Shown: piece by piece, positions 40,301-52,300 of the stretch
How positions within the stretch are numbered: position 1 is the stretch's first letter
Layout of the letters: each line of letters begins with the position of its first letter
Assembly: GCA_037783415.1 (NCBI GenBank)
Contig: JAZGTN010000065.1
Coordinates: forward strand, 186,001 to 250,000
Direction of reading: 5' to 3'
Source: Leptasterias polaris
Taxonomy: Eukaryota > Echinodermata > Asteroidea > Forcipulatida > Asteriidae
Length of the DNA: 64,000 nt
Position numbers and translations under genes: made by a program
Notes under the pieces: model-generated
What the model was told of the DNA's origin: nothing
The model's database searches: none
The model's input: only the letters and a program-made list of their open reading frames with translations

Positions 40301-43300
40301 GTGCCTTTAAGGTGATCCCCTGGCTGCCACTTCCCAGGTTGTATGGTAAACTTGGGTGTGATCCCTGGCTACGCGGCTGCTAACGATTGTATGGCTTCTG
40401 ACTGGCAACCCCGAACAAAGATATTGACAAAATAGGGAGACCGCCAACATAGGGCTAGATAGCTCAGTTGGTAGAGCGCCGGCATGTTAAACCGGAGGTC
40501 GTTTGTTCAAATCCCACTCTAGTCAATTTTTCTTTGTTCAACTCCAATGTATATTTGGTTTGCGGTAACACCATGTGTATATATCTACTTGCTAGGTAGA
40601 TTTTGTTATTTGAGAACTTGTCTTGATATTTATTCTACTGCCGCGGAGTAGATTATTCGGAATTCGGGAGACTTCTCAGTTCTGAAAAGAACTGTCCTGC
40701 TTATTAACTACTACCTGGGAGGGAGGTAGGAAATCGGCCGGGACTACTACTTTCGCTTTGTGGATCGGGGGGACTTCTCGTTATTAACTACACTGCAACG
40801 GGGTATTAAGTTTTTAATGCAAGTATCAACGTTTTGACTACATGTAGCTTGCTCTAGTCATCGTCAGTCTCCTAGTATCCTAACAAGTAGATATACACAT
40901 GATGTTACTGCAAACTAAATATACATTGATACCTCATAGCGATTTGGGCTATGAAAAGCATTTGAAACCGTTTGTTATGAAAAGCGTATCAAATAATAAA
41001 CCACAAGGGAAACTGACAGGGTAAATGTTTAAATGATTTTGGGTTGAACAAAGAAAAGCATAAGTAGAAAATAATGATCCACACAAATACGCCTCGAAAT
41101 TGTGTGGTTTTTCTTTTACTTCGTGAACTAACACGGTCTGCAATTTTGTGGAGTCAAAAATTTGGCTCTTTAAAATGGCCGACCGTGTTAGTTCACGAAG
41201 TAAAAGGAAAACCACGCAATTTCGAGGCATATTTGTGTGGATCATTGTATTCTACTTTTAAAACGTCTTTCTAACCATATGCATTTCATAACAAACGGTT
41301 TCAAACGCTTTTCATAGCCCAACTCGCCCGATCCAAGGCAACGTGTCCCTTTCATTTACTGGGGTTTGTAAAATACAATCCAGATCCAGAAGACAAAACT
41401 AAAACTAACTAGAATTTTCTGAACTCTCTACGAACCTTGAGGGAAAGGAAAGCTCTCGTCAGGAGTTGAGGTATACCAGGGAAGATGTAGACATTCCGTA
41501 CACAGATCAATGGGTATGGATGCTGCTCACCAGTCTTGAGATTCAAACCGTATAAAAACCTCGCTGACTGGGGAACCTTAGCAAGAAAATGTTATGGTTG
41601 ATATCGTAAACTTGGATGTGATCCCTGGTTTAATACGGCAGTTACTGGTTGAATGAGTTCTGACTGGTATAAAGTCAATAAAATAAAAAAACATTTGAAT
41701 CTGAGAAACGATTCATTCATGGACTGTTTTTTTAAAAACATTTATGAGAGTCGATGACCGTTCATGAATGCTGTGGTCAGAAATGCGAGTCGGTACCAGA
41801 TGTTTAACCTCGCTAAACATGGACTGATTTGACGTACATTCATGTGAAAATACTGTGAATTTTTTTTGTTTGTTTTCTCAGCAAGTAAAGACTGTGTTCA
41901 GCTGAAACTTTCACAGGTGACTTTTATTGTGTTATGGTCACAGTTTGTACCATCTGATTTATCTTTGGAATTCCTTTCAGCCACATAATTGCCGAGATGA
42001 ACATTCCTAGTTTAGCTGTTCCTTTCTGTTGGATTGTTCTCGGCTGGCTGCACTCCTTAGTTCTTTTATTTCTTTAGCAAGTGGTTGCATTTATTTCAAT
42101 TCTCATGTACGTATATAAGGCATGGTATGCCTATGCTGCGGCCTCCTTCGGCTCAGAGCTCGGGATGGGATGCTGACCGGCCACACCACGGGAATTGACG
42201 GCGCTACTACCACTGGCAGTACGACACTTGGGCGTGGTCGTTGGCTATCGGCTCAGATTGACGAGAAGCTCCGCTATGACTGGGACTACCCACTACCCCC
42301 TTCGTGTGGCTGTGTGGTTGGCGCCGGACTCCCCATTCCCGAGACCTGAGTTGTTTGAGCGGGCGGCATTATTTACGGTATTTTAAGCTATTATTTTGGC
42401 CAAATAATAACATTCATTTATGTGTACCAAGTCGCTTTAATTCATGATTTTCAATTACTGATTGTAAGTTTCCTTGATTCGCCTTTGTTGTTTGTAAATA
42501 AATTATCTATTTGTTATTTATGATTATATACAACGTCTGGACGTGTTCCCATTTGTTTGTTGCTGGTTTTTTCCCATTAATCTTCATTTAGGTATTCCCA
42601 TTGTTTGTAAAATCGCTGTGCTGCGAACCACCTCACTTGGTCAAATCCAAATGAGTTGGGCGTACGTAACAATAGTATCTTTCTTTATAATTTTGCCTTT
42701 AATTCAGCAATACGTTGACAAAAGCTGAGCGATGACCCTACCTTTAACTTAAAGACAAGTGGAGGTGGCAAAAATGAGGAGGGCAAAATAAGGCCAAGTT
42801 CGCGCAAGGACCAATGGTTAACTAGTGGTTGTTCAGTGACGTTCGTAGTGCATGCGCACAGAAGTTGTAGTGCGAACGACTGTAGTCAATAGTCATGTCA
42901 TGTCAACGCGGCCGGCGACTTATAACTGGTCCACTCTGCACTGTGCTATGCAAACTGCTATTGATTACCAGCGAAGCGACCATGCCCCGTAGGCTGGTTC
43001 CAAATAGTCGACTAGCGTTGTCCAACTACATGTATCGTCGACTAGACAGAGTTCGGGCTAACTTAGTCGAACTATGGTCAACGATAGTCCTTGCGCGAAC
43101 TTGGCCTAAGCTTACATGGGCCATCTTGAGGCTTGGTGAGTCCATGTTGGTACTCCCTCCGAAGTATTGCTTACAGAGTCGGACCAGCTCTGGATGAGGA
43201 TAGATACTCTCGTTAAAGGCCTTAGCAACCCCTACAAACACAATGACAAAATTAGTGTAAGATTGTAATCTTCGAATCGGGTTCGAATCACGGCGGGGCT

Positions 43301-46300
43301 TGAATTTGGGATAAAATTCCACAAGGCCGCAGGGCCTGTACATGTACATGTAGCTCAAATCGTTTACCGGACCAGAATTTATTTTACAAGACCAGATTCT
43401 AAATAAGAAAGAACTTTCTACACAGCTTAACATTATAACTATTCTTATTTGAACTAGCACTAACAGAAGAATAGTCCCATTTGTCTTATGGGTAAGTATA
43501 CATCAATTCTCAACAGAATTGAAAGACATTTATCAGACTCAAAAGTCAACATTTGAAAGTAATAAAATGACAATACTTGAAAAACACAAGACCACCGGAC
43601 TTGTCTGGTCAAGAGTTTACTGGCCCAAGGCTAAAATCACTGGCCTTGGGCCTGCGGTCCAGTGTAAAATTCGAGCCCTGCGCGGTCGTGACACTTATGT
43701 CCTTGAGCAAGATGCTTTGTACTATAATTGCTTCTCCTCACCCAGACGTATAAATGGGTACCTGCAAGGGTAGAGGTAAGGCCTGGAATTTCATCTTTCA
43801 AAAGGCAAGGCTAAATTCATTTTGCAATGGGCACTTCCAGTGGGAAATCTTAAAGTCTTTGGGAAACTTTTGAAGGGGCACCAAGGCCAAGACCAGGGCA
43901 ACAGAGGCCATGGCCTCCGTGTAATTCTAGGTCTGAGAGGTTGATCTTGTGTATGAAAAAGCTTCAGAGTGCCACGGCAGCTCGGGCTGTATACTCCCCA
44001 GGGAGCTGAGAAAGATTAAAAGAAATGTTATCGGCCCAATGACCAGGGCACTAATGTAAAGCGCATTGAAACATTATTGTCAAATGCGCTTTATAAAAAC
44101 TAGTTATTATTATATTATGAGTTTTATTAGTTATCTTTATTGCCCAGTTCTACGTGACACCCTTGTTTTCTCAAAAGTGTTACATTTTAGTGAAGATACT
44201 GTTCTAGATTTGATCAAGTTATAAACTCAACAAGTCAACAGTCCCCAAACCTCAAGAGTCCCATTCAAGGCGTTGTCCACCTTTGCAGGGTACCTCAGGC
44301 CCCCAAATCATAACAACAGGCATGGTATAGACCATGTGACCTGTGACATCACATGTTTACAAAAGAGCCACAGAGCCTGGACTTCCTGCAGGCACAGTTT
44401 GTACACAGCTCAATGGAAAAATACAATACCATAAATCTTATGTTTTATGGAGATTACACTGTCTGATTTTTCTCAACTTTTTGATATGAAGAAAGGGGGG
44501 ACATCTCAAAAGCTGTGCAGCTGTTGCTTTTGTAACTCTTGAATTTATGTGAAAATTATGACACAGTGTAGTATCTTGCCTGTCAGGAAATGCATTAGAA
44601 TGTACCTGGTCACTATTTCTGTAAACAGAGGTACATGTACATGTCTATACAAGAAGGTCTAAATAACAATAGATACATGTAGTTCCCAGTAGACGCCATC
44701 TTTACGGGCAAATTGCATTTTGGCTTGCAGGCGCGTCAAGCGCTCAAATTATTAACGCAGCCGCGTCATTCACTAACCAATCATGCAATGAGTTTTGTGA
44801 AATGTGCGCGTGTTGCACGCCGTTCTCACGCGAAACGCATGACTGTGTGTTCCAAACTGCCCGTAAAGATGGCCGATTTACGTCATACTGCAACCTATCT
44901 ATACTAGAGTCTTATAAAGCGCACATATCCACCAATAAGGTACTCCAAGCGCTTGAACAAAGAGAAATATTTTAAAGTCAGGTTTTTGAAATTTTTGAAT
45001 AATGAGACAGATTTACGTAGCAGCTTAAATGGCTTTACAAGGTGCTGCGGCACTCTTAGCCTTTTGTCAAGGCCTTCGTGTCTTGGAGCCGCGATCCCAA
45101 GCGACTGAAATGGGAGGCCACGCACGCGAGTGGCGAAGCCACGAGGGCCCTTTCCAACTTGTTTGCGGTTTCTTATGTGGTTCTTTATAATCTCGACTTT
45201 TGCTACCCGAAACGGTAGCAAAAGTCCAAACCAATCAGAAGTGCATAACGCACGTTTCATACTTCATGAATAATTCATTACAAAAACCGCAAACAAGTTG
45301 GAAAAGGCCCTCGTGGCTTCGCCACTCGGCTCGCGCGCGTGGTCTCTCGTTCCAGTCGCTCCACTGTTTACAAAGCTGTCCAAGCCACGATGGCCTTGAC
45401 AAAAGGCTACGGCACTCTCAGCAGCCACTGCCAGAAACACCTCGGTAAACCTTTCTCTGATAAGTGTAACTGGGTTATTTTACGTGCATTACACACACCG
45501 GACTTACGCCTTTATATCCCTTTTGAAGGACGAAGCAATAATCATTGATAAGTGCCTGGCTTAAGGACAAGAGTGTCAAGACTGGGACTCGAACCCACAC
45601 TCTGCTGATCAAAAACACCAGATAAGCTCTTTACTTACAGTGTGCTTGACCGCTCGGCCACAATACACGGTACACCAACAACACATTTGGGTTCGAGTTA
45701 CGATTATAGAGTGGAGCAGGGTTCTGCCCACAGTGGTTGGTGCCAGAAAACCCGACCGGCACTCATGATTCCCCGACCGGCACTCGCAGAATTTTTTCTT
45801 TTTCCGACCACCACACATTTTCCCTTTTTTTTGCCCATTTCCTTCAAAATATTTTGAACAACGTGTAAAACAAATTATTTACCAGTAAACAGTTTTATCC
45901 AAAGTTTCGAGTAGCCTACTTCTTTGGTTTGAGTCTATTTTAATGATCCAGGATCGAGCATTCCTCCCGCCTGTACAATGTATATATCCAACGCACGAAA
46001 CCCGCATTGATTTTGCAATGGTTTCCAGTCACGCTGATTATAGCTTTACGCTTGGAATAACATGATACCAGTTTCATCATGTTGCGAACCCTATTCTACA
46101 GTGTTTAATACAACGGAAATGAACTGCAGAGTAAGCACCATGCTATAGATGCTGTAAATTGTTTTCCCATGGCGGTAAAGGCGTGCGCGCACTGAGGGCC
46201 TACATTCAAGGCACAGCTGCAGGGCACACGTGTGTAACCAATCCGTGCACGATCGAATGGAAATTGACTTGACTGTACTAGGAAAAAAAAAATTCCGGCA

Positions 46301-49300
46301 CTAAACAAATCCTGGGCAGAACCCTGGTGGAGTAATTTGAGGAGATATTGGAGGGACTCTCGCCAAAGATTCCAGGGGGGTAGAACAAATTAATGTGTGT
46401 TGTAATGCCACATGCGCTGTGACAAGGTAATTTTTTATTTTTTTTTATTTTTTCTGGAGTTAAGTTTTGGTGTATGTCTCTTTTTTACAAATTTTATTGT
46501 GGTCACAGCTGGTCTGTTTTTACATTTACTTACCTTTGCATTTAAAAATATTGCATATTTCTATAATTGCTTGTAATTTTTTGCTTGTAATTTTTGCTGA
46601 TTTTAAACTTATTTTTATACCTTCTTGTTAATTCTGTTAATGACTTTGTGTTTATCTATAGGGTTTTTGTTTTTAAATGTTACTCTGTAAGCGCCATGGA
46701 GCATTGTTTTCGATGGATTTGGCGCTATATAAATTTTTACTATTATTATTATTATTATTGTGGAAGTTCAGCAACCAATGACCTACTTTGACATCTAACA
46801 GTAACAGAGTTTTCGCAAACTTTAAAAACAAATTTAAATTCAGGGTTTGAATCCCTGCTTGGCCATTCTTTAAAATTATCTTACCTTCAAATGTGATGTC
46901 ATCATGAGTTGGTCCGATCCCACCTGAGGTAACGACATGTGTGTACGCAGTTGAGAATCTCGCAACCTCGCCAGCAATTGTATCTAAGTCATCACCGATC
47001 ACTAATATCTTAAATTAATTATAAATATAAAACATTAATGTACAATTTCTGTTGATTGATTAAGCAACAGGATACTGAACATTCAGATCGTTGTCACAAG
47101 TGGCTTTAAAAAGATTTAACAAGATACTCACCCTTTCAACTTTGACCCCAAGGTCATACAGCTCCTTGCACAGGAAGTGGGAGTTAGTATCCTGTGTGTG
47201 ACCCTTTAGAATTTCATCTCCGATGACTTTAAAAATAAATTAAAACAACTTTGTTAACCGTGGGTAAAAATTATGAATCTAACAGTCAGTGTGCCCAGTA
47301 ATTATCTGGTACAGTAAAATCAAATAAAAGGACTATGTTAACTTACATATTACCCAAGTAAGACCTTAACCCTAACCATGCCCTACACAACATGATCCAA
47401 CAGTTTTAAAACTGTGTTGTACCATGTTGCACAGGGAATTCTGTGGTTTACTCTCCTCTGTGTGTGAGTGTTGTTGCATAGGGAATTGAACCATAGTGTA
47501 TAACAGGGTATCTGTGTTGCATACTGTTGCATAGGGAATTATGCTGGGTGTTAACTGTGTTGAACCTTGGTGGATAAGGCATTAAATATCAATGTTGTGT
47601 CTTGAAGATTGTGTGGGGTCACTGGGTCAGTACATAAGTTAACCCCCAAAACAATGCTCATTACATAGCAGAGAAGCACAAAGTAAACTAATTTGAGTCA
47701 AAAACACCAGCCAGCATTCCCATCCTCTGTTCTATATTGTTGAACAGGGCATGATACCCCAAAACCACAGTCCAATTGACTGAATACCCTTCCATTCCTC
47801 ACACAACGGTATGCACATATGGATCTTGTTGCTTAGGGCAAGCCACTCACATTGAATAGTGTTGTATGGTGTTGGACGGGGCATATAACACCACGTGGTA
47901 TGGGGAAAGGTTAGGGTTAAACTGGGATCTAAGTTAGCAATCATATTCAAAATAATAATTTTACTAGTCCTTAGATTTACCGTAACATACCACTCTAGTG
48001 ATAACAATGTTTGTTTGTTTGTTTATTTGTTTGATTTTGGGTTGAACAGGGCTAGATAGATCAGTTGGTAGAGCGCCAGCACGTTAAACCGGAGGTCGTT
48101 GGTTCAAATCCCGCTTTAGTCAATTTTTCTTTGTTCAACCCAAAATCATTTAAACATTTACCCAGTCAGTTTCCCTTGTGGTTTATAATTTGATATCCGA
48201 TATAAAAAGTCGCATCCCCTTAAGGTGATCCCCTGGCTGTCGCTTCCCAGGTTGTATCGTATACTTGGGTGTGATCCCTGGCTACACGGCAGTTTGCGGT
48301 TGAATGGCTTCTGACTGGCACCCCCAGAACAAAGATATTGACAAAATAGGGAGACCGCCAACATAGGGCTAGATAGCTCAGTTGGTAGAGCGCCGGCACG
48401 TTAAACCGGAGGTCGTTGGTTCAAATCCCGCTCTAGTCAATTTTTCTTTGTTCAACCCAAAATCATTTAAACATTTACCCAGTCAGTTTCCCTTGTGGTT
48501 TATTATTTGATATGTTTATTTGTTTAGATGATCTTATCCTTAAAGGAACTCAGCAAAGGTCCCACAAGGGGAAACAGCCAATCTCTTTCATTACAATCAT
48601 AAGTTTAATGTCTCTATGAAGTATGATTAGGAATTGCACAAATCAATAAAATGTGATTCAGAAACTAGACTACAATACTAATATTGAAGTCATTGTGAAA
48701 TCAGTGGTTAGCTTGGGAGGATTGGAACCCACAACCTTGTGATTGTAAGTCCTGCATCAGTCTAGCCTGACTGGACCACGATACATACATGTGTGTGTCT
48801 GTTTTGTCTGTCAAATAGGGAAAAGAACAAAAGTAACATTGTTGCTTCCCTTTCTTCCTACATATTGACTCATGTACATAAATGTTCAGTTAAATCATAT
48901 AGTGTGATACACATGTATTGATTAATTATTTGCTTTTCTACAATGTATGTATCTTATCGTTGAGTCAGTATGAAATAAATGTTTCCTGTCTGTGACGGGG
49001 AGATTCTCAATTATGTACATGAGGCTCGTGGAGACGTTAGCGGATCGAACTTCATATTTTTCATAGTTCTAGTACTACTAGTGGTAGGAGTACACGATGA
49101 CCACACACATTGAGCAAAATGACCATGAGCATGGAGGAAGGAATACCGAATAGCCATGAGTGACCACAATAGTGATAATGACTATAATAATAATAATGGC
49201 TTCTTATATAGCGCTCATATCCGTCACTCAGTGACGCTCAAGGCGCTTCAACAGTCAATATTTTCCTGCAAGGTATATATGTGGAGCTACTTTTTGAATT

Positions 49301-52300
49301 TTGAGACCTATTTCTTTACATAGCACCATGTAATGGTTTACAAGGTGCTGTGGCGCAATATGCTGCCAATCAAACCAGGAACACCGGGGCAAACCCCTTC
49401 TCTTTTCGATAAGTGCACTGGGTTCTTTACGTGCATTACACAACACACGGGACCAACGGCTTTACGTCCCATCCGAAGGACGAAGCAATAATGGTTAAGT
49501 GTCTTGCTTAATAAGGACACAAGTGTCACGACCGGGACTCGAACCCACACTCTGCTGAACAGAAACACCAGAGCTTGAGTCTGGTGCTCTTATCCGCTCG
49601 GCCACGACACTAACCCTAATGAGCCGAGTGTAAAATTTACAGTTAGTTCTGGTCATAACGAGAAAAACTAACTAGCCATGTTTATTTCCGTTCCGGCTTT
49701 AATTTTAAATCTTTTACTTTAAAATGGCTGGTGCCAGCAGAATATCTACACAATACAGACAGCCGCCAATATCAGGAAATCGCAGTCTGTCCCCGGAGAT
49801 TCTGTCCAATAAGGGAAATTAACTGGGCTGCTGAAAAGGAGGTTGAATCTAAAGAGGGCACTATCACTGTATTACCACTCAAGTAAAGTGTGTACACAGT
49901 TTTTGTCAATCTGTCCTTCGTAATGTATGGTTGGGGGGGGGGCAGAATCTCCTGCCACACACCATGGAGGTAGAATTACCGGCTAAAATTCCGCAGCAAG
50001 CCACCACTCTAGCTCCCTTAATATCTGGCCGATTACACTAAATTTTAGTCTTACCTGTCAAGATGGGTTAACTGAATACATACAGCAAAAAAACAGGAAA
50101 ATTGAACAATTCTAAAGGCCTTAAAAAGGCGTCAGAAAAATCGCAAAAGCTTCATCGAAAATAAACACCATTTTGTTTTCGTTTTCCTGCCGTGTGTGTG
50201 TCCGGGTAAAAGTGTGCAATACTCCAATGAGTCGGTCATCGTTTATGCGCATTGGAAAATCCACCAGGACTTGTTGATTTATGGAATGGGTCAGCCAGCT
50301 ACAGTGGCCTCTGATGTGATGAACATACCCCCATTGAAGGATGATTCAAAAAAGGAAAAAATAGCCCAAATTCCACATAATCATAACTATTGCTGCTACA
50401 AACATACCCCCATTGAAGGATGATTCAAAAAAGGGGAAAAATAGCCCGATATTGCCCTTATGAACATGAACTTACCTATGACTACTAATGGAATAATCCA
50501 AAAGAACCTTTCACATGACTAACATGTAAAGCAGGTTTTAGTTCATAAACTCCTGAATATTCAGTTTATGCAAACTATTCAACAATAACTGCTGATTTTA
50601 ATATTCATAGAAAATTAAATATTCATTAGGCCTATGACCTTTTACTAAACAGGTAATGGGAGAAATTTGTAGAACTAAACAAACCAATTTTGGTATCAAT
50701 CCCTCATCGGTAGCAGGGCTCGAATTTTACACTGGAATTGGACCACAGGCCCAAGGCCAGTAATGTTAGTGTTGGGCCAGTAAACTTATGACCTAACAAG
50801 TCCAATGGTCTTGTGTTTTTCAATTGAATATTAAACAGAAACAAATTATGTTCAAGTGTTGACTTTGGGTCTGATAAATTATCTTTCAATTCTATGAGTA
50901 ATCAAGTATACTCTTCTCTTACTTGTCTCAGTTCGGGTTCATATAAAAGCAGTCAGATGGATGTTAAACTGTGTCAGCATTTTTTTGTTTTCACTTTGAA
51001 TCTGGTCTTGTAAAAAAATGTCTGGTCCAGTAAATATTTTGAACTACAAGCCCTGTAGTCTTGTGAATTTTCTCCCCAAATTCGAGCCCTGGGTAAATAG
51101 GCTATGCTCTTGTGCATTATAATTAGTGTCAATCAATACCGAGTGAGGGCGCTGTTCACCGCGCAGCCACTTTTTGTTAATGGGAAACTGTGACCACCTC
51201 AACGTGTACAACGCTATAGAGAGATAGGTGGTGCGGAGGGATATAGATTTAACCCATGTTAATCGTTTCATTCATAAAAATAAACGGAACTACTTTCAAG
51301 ATGGAGTTTTTCTCTCGTGATTGATATCGTCACGCGTACCACGAAGTGACCTGATCAAATCTCAAATTTTGTGATTTCCACTATTATAATTTGTTCTCTC
51401 TCTTGATACAGGTTCAATTCCCGGTAAGTACATGTATATTGTACATGTATGTGTATCGTAGGACGCCCTGTATTCAGGGCGTCCCTGAAATCGAGGCAAA
51501 TCTTTTACCTCTCTGCGCGTGATGTAAACAGTCCCTAGATACAATTTTTGTGGTTTGACTTGCCAAGCAAAGAGTCTCCTCTCATTTGACCAAAACTTAG
51601 AAACCTGTAAGGCTCCACTGGTTAGTTGCACTTGTAAATGCAAAAAGTTGTGGTATTTTAGGCATTTCTACAAGGTACAAAAATATGTCATACTGTCGGG
51701 GCCATAAAAAAAAATTTCCCCGCCGAAAAAGTTTCATCAAACACTTTTTAATTCAAAATTCACGATGATCAAATCATGTGACTGAACATTCTGCTGAGCA
51801 TTCTGGGGAAAAAAATAGAGGCTTAAAGAAGCCATGTGCCTTATATCATTTTCTAATAGTCTGGAGAATTGTTTTTGTAATATCATTTTGGTTTAATCAA
51901 TATTAAAATTTAAACATCGGCTTGGTGATTCAATTATCACTGTTTATTTATATGCTTTATTATAAATGTTAAGAAACATAAAAAGACACAAAACTAAATA
52001 AAAATAAGATTTGAAAGCCAAGAATTATTTACATTTATTTTTTTTTGCAAATTACCATGGTAATTTTTAAAATTAAATAAAAAATATGTTGAATAAAATG
52101 AAGACAACTGCTGGCTATAGCGTCATACACAAAGTCTCACAGAACACTTGTAGTCACTGCAGATGTTTCTTCCACGTATGGCTTCACCCGGACACCATAC
52201 TTTCTTGTTTGCATCGAAAATAGGTCAAACTCAAAACAAATGGGACGCTATTGAAGTCATCGAAGATCGGTGCGTGGTGTGAAAGTTTCAATGTCCATCA

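Noticed and set aside
43026..43460. 144-residue minus-strand ORF as a separate gene
   Set aside because: Its middle is FLAD1 exon 4 read through the flanking intron and a MITE; only 43116-43231 is coding.
48362..48435. A functional tRNA gene (gctagatagctcagttggta...ctctagtca)
   Set aside because: It has A and B boxes but weak acceptor and anticodon stems, no clean cloverleaf, and many diverged copies with the same 3' tail, so it is a tRNA-derived repeat.
50472..50520. First coding exon of FLAD1 ending ...IPLVVI at a GTAAGT donor
   Set aside because: It would splice in frame to exon 2 but has an in-frame stop a few codons upstream and no ATG; the exon at 54043-54190 supplies TAGIL and an ATG and matches the family.
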